Shown here: positions 1 to 5,736 of the stretch, in pieces
Position numbering within the stretch: the first letter of the stretch is position 1
How the letters are laid out: the number at the start of each line of letters is the position of its first letter
The notes under the pieces: generated by a model
The model's database searches: none
What the model was told of the DNA's origin: nothing
Seen by the model: only the letters and a program-made list of their open reading frames with translations
Program-made: the position numbers and the translations under genes
Origin: NIC37A-2 sp050289625
GTDB taxonomy: Bacteria > Myxococcota_A > Polyangia > Polyangiales > Polyangiaceae
Direction: 5' to 3'
DNA: 11,802 bases
Assembly (NCBI GenBank): GCA_050289625.1
Contig: JBNKGC010000184.1
Location: 1-11,802 of the forward strand

Positions 1-1698
1 GGCTCCCGCGAGCGAAGCGAGCCCTCCGGCGTCATCAATCCCATGGGTCGGTTCGGCAAACTTCCAGACCTGGCTCTGTTCGCGAACGCAACTGATGACC
101 GGTTCCGCAGGCTGGACGCCGGTCAGCGAATCGTAGCGAGCCGGGCCCATGGCACCGACGAAACGAAACCTCTCCGCGTTGGGGTTCGCAAGCTGGAACA
201 GGCTTTCCGCGAGATGAGCGCGCCCGACCAAAATCTCCGGATCGCCTTCCTGCCCGAGCAACCGCAAGAAGCCCTTCTGAAGGTCGAGCGTCGAGAGATC
301 CGTCGGGGGGCCCGCGGCCTGAAGCGCGTAGACCATCAAATAAACTGCATCGAAAACATTCTCGAACGTCGCCTGCGTCCCTGGATGAGCTTCGCTCCAG
401 TCCGTTTGATAAGCGGAACGCCCTGCTCCCGTCGGGCTCTTGGCGCCGACAGCGATGTACCGATCCATGGTGAAGGTGGACACCAACGAAGCATTGTAAT
501 CGATGAAGTCAAAATGCTCCCGGAGGGCAAGGTTGTAGATCGCCGTCGGCGAGAACACGAAGTAGGGCAGCTTCGTGATCATCGGTCCGTCGAGAACTCC
601 TGCTTCCTCGTCCCGAATCCATGGAACTTCGAGCTGCTCCATGAACGGGGCGACCTCGTTGCCAACGAGTGAGATCACGACGTGAGGCTCGTAGTCCAAA
701 ATGGCGGCAGCCGTGCTCGCTGTCCCTGCGGCAAGAGAGAACGCGCGATACGTCGGTTCAGCCAGCTCCTTCTTCGGTGAGGTGAACGCGATGAAGTCTT
801 CGTTCTCGGTCAACCTGAGCCGGAACGCCTCGTCAACCCCGTCAGCGTCGTAGACGAGCGCGATCCGCGTTTCCGTCACGTCGGGCCACCGCGCCTTCGC
901 CAAGGAATCGACTTCCTTCATGGCCGCGACGAAAGCGGGCACATAATCGCTCGGTTGGCCCAGCGTGTGCCAGAGGCGCTGGTCCCAGTTCAAAGCGACG
1001 AGGGACTTCGTACCGCCACCGGGATTCAGGAAGAGGACCGGCTTCTTCGGTTTGCTGACGAACTCCTCGAAGATCTCCCCGAGGTCGGTGGGAAGGAGAA
1101 ACGCAATCACGCCAGGCACCTTCAGATCTTCGATCAGGTGCTCGGCGCCCGCGCGAATGCCCTCGAAGTTCTCCTCCGCGTCCGTCGAGGTGGCACTGTC
1201 GCAGAGGATCATCGCAATCGGGTATGACGTGCCGTCGCGGCGTGGCCACTGACTGTTTTGGAACGAGTCGATGGCCAGGCGATAATGGAGGTAGGTCAGA
1301 GAATTTTCGACGTTGCCGGCAAACGAGCCGAACGCTCCGATTCGCACCGCAGTGTCGTCGCGCCACCGCCCGATCACCGCTTGACAATGCTCGCTAGTGA
1401 GAAAGGTGCATTGCTTTTCGATGCAGGCCACGGGCTGTTCCTCGGACCAGACCGTGCAATCCTTGTAGCTTTCGCACGCAGGGGCTTGCCCACCGGTGCT
1501 CGCACCGGCGGCACCCGGTAGATCCTGATCGTTCCCGGCGCCGCTGCCCCCGGCTCCGCCGGGATCGCCATCGACGTTCGACACTGCGCACGATTGAGTC
1601 AGCTCGCAATCCGGCTCGCCACAGGCCGAAAAGAGGACAAACGTCCCCGCGAAGATGACTGAAACGTCTCTCAGGAGGCGACTCGAACGGACAGGCAT
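1..1698 (-). CDS. Periplasmic-binding-protein-like lipoprotein (branched-chain amino acid ABC substrate-binding type), 3' end cut by window edge
   Basis: The reading frame runs unbroken from ATG at 1698 to the left edge (566 codons, no stop), so the C-terminus is missing. Residues 1-26 form a lipoprotein signal: basic start, hydrophobic core, lipobox FSAC with Cys26; Gly at +2 suggests outer-membrane retention. Residues about 43-70 are a Gly/Ala/Ser-rich linker, followed by a small Cys-containing segment (Cys73 to Cys103). From about 115 onward the protein reads like a type I periplasmic-binding fold: RIGAFGSFAG, then FLNPGGGTKSL, RIALVYDAD and FDAVYLMVYALQAAG (449-463), the last being a hallmark of Leu/Ile/Val-type receptors. 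The family normally binds a small ligand for an ABC importer or sensor; no permease or ATPase is visible. No clear Shine-Dalgarno precedes the start. It lies 62 bp downstream of another lipoprotein gene and is probably co-transcribed with it. The ligand cannot be inferred. Confidence 0.85.
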   Translation of the reverse strand, partial: MPVRSSRLLRDVSVIFAGTFVLFSACGEPDCELTQSCAVSNVDGDPGGAGGSGAGNDQDLPGAAGASTGGQAPACESYKDCTVWSEEQPVACIEKQCTFLTSEHCQAVIGRWRDDTAVRIGAFGSFAGNVENSLTYLHYRLAIDSFQNSQWPRRDGTSYPIAMILCDSATSTDAEENFEGIRAGAEHLIEDLKVPGVIAFLLPTDLGEIFEEFVSKPKKPVLFLNPGGGTKSLVALNWDQRLWHTLGQPSDYVPAFVAAMKEVDSLAKARWPDVTETRIALVYDADGVDEAFRLRLTENEDFIAFTSPKKELAEPTYRAFSLAAGTASTAAAILDYEPHVVISLVGNEVAPFMEQLEVPWIRDEEAGVLDGPMITKLPYFVFSPTAIYNLALREHFDFIDYNASLVSTFTMDRYIAVGAKSPTGAGRSAYQTDWSEAHPGTQATFENVFDAVYLMVYALQAAGPPTDLSTLDLQKGFLRLLGQEGDPEILVGRAHLAESLFQLANPNAERFRFVGAMGPARYDSLTGVQPAEPVISCVREQSQVWKFAEPTHGIDDAGGLASLAGA

Positions 1699-1760
1699 GG
1701 GGGTCGACCTAGCGGGATGCGGCGAGGATAGCAGGCTGTCGCCGCCGCCCTGCGCCCGAA

Positions 1761-2534
1761 CTACGGAGGATCGAACGAGAGCGCATTGAGGGAGCCGCCG
1801 GCTCCCCCAGCGCCTCCGGCCCCACCAAGTCCGGCGGTCTCCTCGTCGCACCGGGAGCGAGTGAATCCGTGGAATCCAGGGTCTGCGGCACCCTGGGCAA
1901 GCGCCTCCAGCTTCGAGCGAAAGTACTGGAGCTCGAGCTCGGAAAAACCGAGCCCGGAATTGCGCGTTTTGGTCATGTACGCGTCGATGAAGGCTTCCAC
2001 GTCTTCTTCGCTCGCTTGCCAGGTGGGGTGCAGGAGCGGGAAGTCGAAGCGAGGATCGTACGTGTCGCCGTAGCCATAGCCTTCGCACCCCCACAGGTAC
2101 ATCGTCAGGTCGTAGGCAAGGTTACGTATATCTCCGAAAACATCGATGTCCTCGGTGAAACCGCGGATCCGGCAGTCGCGACGGATGTAGCCCGGATAGG
2201 TGGACACGACATTTTCGAGGGCAACCAGGTCGGCTGTTCGCGGGTTGCCGTCCTCGATGAAGCGATCGCAAATGGTTCCACCATTCGTGACTGGTGCGCC
2301 TCCCTGCCCCGGATCCAGCTCCATGCTGGTCACGCCGCCCACTCCCCCGGCCCCTCCGCGACCTCCGTGCAGATTCAAGGCGGAGCCAGCGACACCACCG
2401 ACGCCATCATTCTCGCTGGATTCGTCGGTTCGGTCGCGGTCGGCGTTTTTGATGCTCTCGGAGTCCGAACAAGCAACGAATGTGCTCACCGCGCCGGCTG
2501 CAATCGTGGTCACCCAACCAGCGGCGCGCATCAT
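1761..2534 (-). CDS. Gly-rich predicted lipoprotein of unknown function
   Basis: This encodes 257 residues. I chose ATG at 2534 because AGGAAA lies just upstream and because the protein then begins with a clean lipoprotein signal (residues 1-22, ending FVAC with Cys22). The longer frame starting at 2585 would bury this signal behind a Pro-rich stretch. After an acidic Asp/Glu/Asn segment comes a Gly-rich linker (about 45-85), then a compact region (about 86-225) with five cysteines (Cys89, Cys118, Cys149, Cys228 and the lipidated Cys among them) and many aromatic residues, for example the WGCEGYGYG stretch. A second Gly/Ala-rich run (GLGGAGGAGGAGG) sits close to the C-terminus, which is unusual because such linkers normally only tether the N-terminus. 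I recognise no family. It lies 62 bp after the Ser/Thr kinase stop and 62 bp before the binding-protein-like lipoprotein, so a shared envelope-sensing role is plausible but unproven. Confidence 0.75.
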   Translation of the reverse strand: MMRAAGWVTTIAAGAVSTFVACSDSESIKNADRDRTDESSENDGVGGVAGSALNLHGGRGGAGGVGGVTSMELDPGQGGAPVTNGGTICDRFIEDGNPRTADLVALENVVSTYPGYIRRDCRIRGFTEDIDVFGDIRNLAYDLTMYLWGCEGYGYGDTYDPRFDFPLLHPTWQASEEDVEAFIDAYMTKTRNSGLGFSELELQYFRSKLEALAQGAADPGFHGFTRSRCDEETAGLGGAGGAGGAGGSLNALSFDPP

Positions 2535-2596
2535 GATTTTCCTCGCGACAGGGAGCGGTGGGCAGTCGGGGCCATGAGGACGCACGACGGCGGAAA

Positions 2597-4165
2597 TCAG
2601 AATCGCCCGTCGAGGGGGTCGCGGGAGGGCGCCGGCTTCGTCGTGGCCTTCGGGCGCGGAGCGGGTCCGGGCGCTACGGGGCGAACTGGCGGTCGTTTGG
2701 CAGGTGTCGTCGCTGTGTTCGTCGCGGGCGAATCGTCTTTCGTCGCATCCTCGGGCCCATCCGGCGCCGGCTGAGTGCTCGAACTGGTCGAAGCTGCCGG
2801 TGACTCGTTCGTGTCCTCGACCGCGGCTCGCGCGGGCTGGGCCGCTTCGATGGCGGGCTGGGCAGCCTCGAGCGATTCCGGGGCGGGCTCCTCGGGCTGG
2901 GCAGCCTCTTCGCCCTTGGAACTCCCGGAGAGCGCGTAGCTGGCGCCGCCGACGACGACGAGCACGGCGACGGCGAACCCAACGAACAACCTCTTGTTCG
3001 AAGCGCGACCCTCGGCCCCGTGCGCGGTGACTAGGGCGGCGGCGGGAGTTGCACTCCGTGCGGTTTCGGCTTCGAGCGTCTCGACACCGCCGGGCTGGGA
3101 GCGCGGATTCGGCGTCGCGTCGACGGTTTCTTCGTTCCCCGTCGTCTTCCGAGAACGAGAGCCCGCGCCGGGCGTGATCTCCGGGCGGCGAGAAAGCCCC
3201 TGTGGCGTGACGTCACTGTCGCTACGCGCGAGCACGTTCGTGATGCGGTCGATCGAAGAAAGAGCTCCAGGTGGAGCGTAGGGGGCGAGCTCGCGCGCCA
3301 ACTGGCCCAGGTCCTGGATGCGCTCGTTCGGATCGCGCACGAGGCATCGTTGGACCACTTCGGCGAGGCCCGGATCGACCCACGGGATCATCTCCTTCAC
3401 GTCCGGAATCGGATCGCTCACGACGGCCGCGAGGACCGACATGTGGCTCTCCGCTACGAACGGGAGACTGTCGGTGAGAAGCTCGAACAAGATGACGCCC
3501 AGCGTCCAGATGTCCGAGCGAGCGTCGACCGAATCGGCGCGGCGTACCTGTTCTGGCGACATGTACGTCGGCGAGCCCAAGAGCGTCTGCGTGGCAGTGA
3601 GCTTCGTCTCCTCGACCCCTTCGATTCGGACCTTGGAAATCCCGAAATCGAGCACCTTCACGACCGGGCTACCGTCGGCGCGCTGGGTGAGGAAGAGGTT
3701 CGATGGCTTCAGATCTCGATGAACGATTCCGATGCGATGTGCCTCCGCGATCGCCTCACAAGCCTGGAGCACGTAGTCCACGGCAACAGGAGGATCGAGG
3801 CGGCCGTGACTCTCGAGGACGGCCGCGAGGTCACAGCCCTCCAGGTACTCCATCACCATGTACGGAGTGCCATCGAGCATCCGAGAAACGTCGAGGATGC
3901 GAGCGACGTGTTCTCCGGTGATGCGGACCGAAGCGCGAGCCTCACGCATGAAGCGGGAGACGGCACTCTTGTCCTCCGCAAGCTCGGGGATCATGAACTT
4001 GATCGCGACCTTCGTCCCGAGATCCACGTGGGAGGCGGCCACGACATAACCCATCCCCCCGGCTCCGAGGACTCTCTCGACCCGGTACTTCCCGTCGAGC
4101 ACGGTCCCCACCAAGCGCGCCGAGGCTGCTTCAGAGCTATCGTCTGTCGCGAGGGTCTCTTCCAT
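2597..4165 (-). CDS. Membrane-anchored Hanks-type Ser/Thr protein kinase
   Basis: With ATG at 4165 the protein has 522 residues and the kinase fold starts near residue 27. All core motifs are present: Gly-rich loop GAGGMG (34-39), catalytic Lys56 in VAIK, helix-C Glu75, catalytic loop HRDLKPSN (149-156) with Asp151 and Asn156, DFG at 173-175, and activation segment end GSPTYMSPEQ (197-206). The Arg before the catalytic Asp marks an RD kinase, usually activated by activation-loop phosphorylation. Residues about 300-390 are a low-complexity cytoplasmic linker; 392-411 (LFVGFAVAVLVVVGGASYAL) form one transmembrane helix; the remaining ~110 residues are a Pro/Ala/Glu/Thr-rich outer tail without PASTA or another recognisable sensor domain. 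The frame is open upstream to an ATG at 4279, but the extra residues show no kinase homology. Its substrates are unknown; the two lipoprotein genes that follow suggest an envelope-sensing unit. Confidence 0.93.
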   Translation of the reverse strand: MEETLATDDSSEAASARLVGTVLDGKYRVERVLGAGGMGYVVAASHVDLGTKVAIKFMIPELAEDKSAVSRFMREARASVRITGEHVARILDVSRMLDGTPYMVMEYLEGCDLAAVLESHGRLDPPVAVDYVLQACEAIAEAHRIGIVHRDLKPSNLFLTQRADGSPVVKVLDFGISKVRIEGVEETKLTATQTLLGSPTYMSPEQVRRADSVDARSDIWTLGVILFELLTDSLPFVAESHMSVLAAVVSDPIPDVKEMIPWVDPGLAEVVQRCLVRDPNERIQDLGQLARELAPYAPPGALSSIDRITNVLARSDSDVTPQGLSRRPEITPGAGSRSRKTTGNEETVDATPNPRSQPGGVETLEAETARSATPAAALVTAHGAEGRASNKRLFVGFAVAVLVVVGGASYALSGSSKGEEAAQPEEPAPESLEAAQPAIEAAQPARAAVEDTNESPAASTSSSTQPAPDGPEDATKDDSPATNTATTPAKRPPVRPVAPGPAPRPKATTKPAPSRDPLDGRF

Positions 4166-4354
4166 GTCGCCCGGGAGTCTCAGCCAGAAGGCCGAGCCCA
4201 CATCACAACTCCATACGGCCGCAAACGCCAGGAATCCAGCCTCACCCCGGCCCCTGGGCCGGCAGGCGTAGGAGGTCACCGCTCGTTCCGGCCAGATGTT
4301 TTGGCGGCGCCCGCCACCGCCGAGCTGAGCATCTGAGGAATTGGCCGCAAAAAA
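4166..4354 (-). other. Upstream region of the Ser/Thr kinase gene
   Basis: This stretch lies between the terminator and the chosen kinase start. The kinase frame stays open through most of it (to 4279), but the encoded residues are not kinase-like, so I treat it as a leader. A promoter must lie here if the terminator is efficient, yet I see no convincing -35/-10 pair. Confidence 0.3.
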
Positions 4355-4384
4355 GAAAAGCCCCGGGGTCCCCCGGGGCTTTTC
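4355..4384 (-). terminator. Strong intrinsic terminator of the Cys-rich lipoprotein gene
   Basis: A perfect 14-bp inverted repeat (GAAAAGCCCCGGGG and its complement) surrounds a 2-base centre. Read on the minus strand the hairpin is followed at once by a run of six T (4349-4354), the standard layout of a Rho-independent terminator. It begins 21 bp after the stop codon of the lipoprotein gene at 4406. There is no T run on the plus-strand side, so it works in one direction. It separates that gene from the kinase cluster, which must therefore have its own promoter in 4166-4348. Confidence 0.93.
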
Positions 4385-4405
4385 TCGTTCGCGCGAAATC
4401 TCCGC

Positions 4406-5287
4406 TTACTGACAGAGCCCGGTTCCGCCGGCCGGCAGCGCCGTGCAGGCACCGTCATCGGCGCAGGTGCACATGCCGTCTTCGCACGTGCCGCCCTTCC
4501 CGGCGCAGTCGGTGTCGGTTGCGCACTCGGCGCAGTCGCCCGACGCGCAGGAGTCGCAGAGGCCGCTCGTCGTATTGCAGGTATCGCCGCCAACTGCTGA
4601 AAAGTCTTCGCACTCCGTGTTGGAAGAACAGCTGGTGCGACAGAGTCCCGCATCACACGCCTCGTTGATCTGACACACGGCGATGTCCGCCCCACCGCCA
4701 ATGGGCGTCGCCATAACCGAAGTCGCGCCGAAGCAAACCGGACCGGGTTGAGCGCAGATACCTCCGCCGTTGCCGTCCTCGATGCACTTCGTCGCCAAGC
4801 CGCCACAGTCGGTGTCGGACGTGCATACAGTGTTCGAATACTCACAATGCACATCGGACGCGCACAGTCCGCACTCCCCTGCATTGCAGAAACCCGGGCT
4901 GAAAAAATCGCCGCAATCGGCATCCACTGCGCAACTCGCCACGCAGACCATCGGCTCAGACGGCGCGCCTCCGCCGCCGCCCATGCCGCCACTGCCACCC
5001 ATGCCACCCATGGAGTCGCCGCCCATGCCGCCACTGCCCGTGGTGTCTCCACCCGTGCCGCCCGTGGCGCCACCGCTGCCGCTCGCTCCAGAGCCGCCGC
5101 TTCCACCAGAACTGCTCGCACCGGTGCCGCCGGTGCCGCCGGTGCCGCCGGATCCACCGCTCGCGCCCGTGCCGCCAGTTCCTCCGGTTGCGTCCTTGTC
5201 AGACTTCCCGNCGTCGTCGCTACAGGCCACCGACAAGGTGGTTCCAAGAATCACTACCAGTGCGGCGATGCCGCTCAACTTCTTCAT
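4406..5287 (-). CDS. Gly-rich linker / Cys-rich repeat lipoprotein
   Basis: This encodes 293 residues from ATG at 5287. The start is fixed by a strong GGAGGG 4-5 bases upstream and by the signal peptide MKKLSGIAALVVILGTT ending in SVAC (Cys22); Ser at -3 is less usual for a lipobox. Asp24-Asp25 follow the Cys. Residues about 34-107 are an almost pure Gly/Ser/Thr linker that becomes Met/Gly-rich (GGMGGDSMGGMGG). The rest (110-293) holds 28 cysteines, an even number that fits 14 disulphides, arranged in repeats of the type DxDC-GG-C-x-C-x-x-C, for example around 120-142, 158-178, 222-247 and 258-275. Such disulphide-rich surface lipoproteins are common in Polyangia, but their function is not established. 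Codon 26 contains an undetermined base (N at 5211) and is unresolved. The gene stands alone, with its own terminator and a long upstream region carrying two dyads. Confidence 0.85.
   Translation of the reverse strand: MKKLSGIAALVVILGTTLSVACSDDXGKSDKDATGGTGGTGASGGSGGTGGTGGTGASSSGGSGGSGASGSGGATGGTGGDTTGSGGMGGDSMGGMGGSGGMGGGGGAPSEPMVCVASCAVDADCGDFFSPGFCNAGECGLCASDVHCEYSNTVCTSDTDCGGLATKCIEDGNGGGICAQPGPVCFGATSVMATPIGGGADIAVCQINEACDAGLCRTSCSSNTECEDFSAVGGDTCNTTSGLCDSCASGDCAECATDTDCAGKGGTCEDGMCTCADDGACTALPAGGTGLCQ
4966..5190 (-). repeat. Low-complexity repeat DNA encoding the Gly-rich linker
   Basis: Short GC-rich repeats coding for Gly-Gly-x units fill this stretch of the Cys-rich lipoprotein gene. 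The most regular part is three perfect tandem copies of the 9-mer CCGGTGCCG at 5121-5147. Looser units containing CCGCCCATGCC lie at 4978-5039 and encode Gly-Gly-Met. Unit lengths are multiples of three, so slippage would change linker length without breaking the frame. Confidence 0.8.
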
Positions 5288-5290
5288 TGA

Positions 5291-5297
5291 TCCCTCC
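5291..5297 (-). promoter_or_regulatory. Ribosome binding site of the Cys-rich lipoprotein gene
   Basis: On the minus strand GGAGGGA precedes ATG (5285-5287) by three bases, with the core GGAGG five bases away. It decides the start in favour of 5287 over the upstream in-frame ATG at 5323, which has no such site and would extend the signal peptide with an acidic stretch. Confidence 0.8.
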
Positions 5298-5456
5298 ACA
5301 AGTTCACTTGGAGCGAACTCCATTTGATGAGTCGCTTTCGTTCGGGAGGCCGTGCCTAAGGAGCCGACGCCCTCATCATCCCTCCGAGCTCAAGCAAGAA
5401 CCCGACGGGACGTTAAACAGACCGCCCACGGTTCGACCAGCGGAGAAAGCGACAAA

Positions 5457-5483
5457 ACGCAATTGGTACCCCCTAAATTGCGT
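5457..5483. promoter_or_regulatory. Operator-like dyad ACGCAATT-N11-AATTGCGT
   Basis: Perfect 8-bp inverted arms lie at 5457-5464 and 5476-5483, separated by 11 bases. The centre-to-centre distance of about 19 bp fits two adjacent major grooves. It lies 170-196 bp upstream of the Cys-rich lipoprotein start in locally AT-richer DNA. No regulator can be assigned. Confidence 0.35.
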
Positions 5484-5526
5484 GCGCGTTTCACTGTGGC
5501 TGCCGCAGGCGACACGGCGATGCGAT

Positions 5527-5550
5527 GAATGTGCAACGCCTTGCACATTC
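5527..5550. promoter_or_regulatory. 24-bp near-continuous palindrome, candidate operator
   Basis: The arm GAATGTGCAA (5527-5536) is followed by CGCC and then by its exact reverse complement (5541-5550). The 10-bp arms are perfect. It lies 187 bp after the histidine kinase stop and 240 bp upstream of the Cys-rich lipoprotein start. No T tract follows on either strand, so a dimeric-regulator operator fits better than a terminator. Confidence 0.45.
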
Positions 5551-5640
5551 GCCGTGGATTTCCACCCCGCCCGGGCCTCGCGCCGCCCCCCCTCCCGTCC
5601 GACCGCCCGAGCCTTCGGCGTCGTCGCGCCTCCGCCAGAG

Positions 5641-5688
5641 TTGGTCGTTCGACGACCAAGCTCGAGCTCGACATCGCGCTCGAGCTCG
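5641..5688. other. Two adjacent hairpins downstream of the histidine kinase gene
   Basis: The first hairpin has arms TTGGTCGT and ACGACCAA around TCG (5641-5659). The second has 9-bp arms CGAGCTCGA and TCGAGCTCG around 8 bases (5663-5671 and 5680-5688). They start about 50 bases beyond the histidine kinase stop and could stabilise or end that transcript, but no T run follows. The rest of the gap 5288-5736 shows no gene; predicted ORFs there are Arg/Pro-rich shadows. Confidence 0.35.
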
Positions 5689-5736
5689 GGACTCCAGACG
5701 GTCCCCTCCTCAATCGTCCCCGAGAGTGGGTGCGCT

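Noticed and set aside
4166..4279. Upstream in-frame start that would add 38 residues to the Ser/Thr kinase
   Set aside because: The extra residues are not kinase-like and no ribosome site precedes ATG 4279; the kinase fold begins shortly after ATG 4165. Not fully excluded, since the site before 4165 is weak too.
5211..5211. Undetermined base N in the Cys-rich lipoprotein gene
   Set aside because: It lies in codon 26 (GNC) just after the lipid-attachment Cys and affects one residue only; it is a sequencing ambiguity, not a biological signal.
5527..5550. Sigma-54 promoter suggested by TTGCA in the palindrome
   Set aside because: The -24 element TGGCAC is not present at the required spacing on either strand.
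5390..5713. 107-codon minus-strand ORF in the gap after the hybrid kinase
   Set aside because: Its composition is Arg/Ser/Pro-rich, it crosses two dyads and two hairpins, and it has no ribosome site or recognisable motif.
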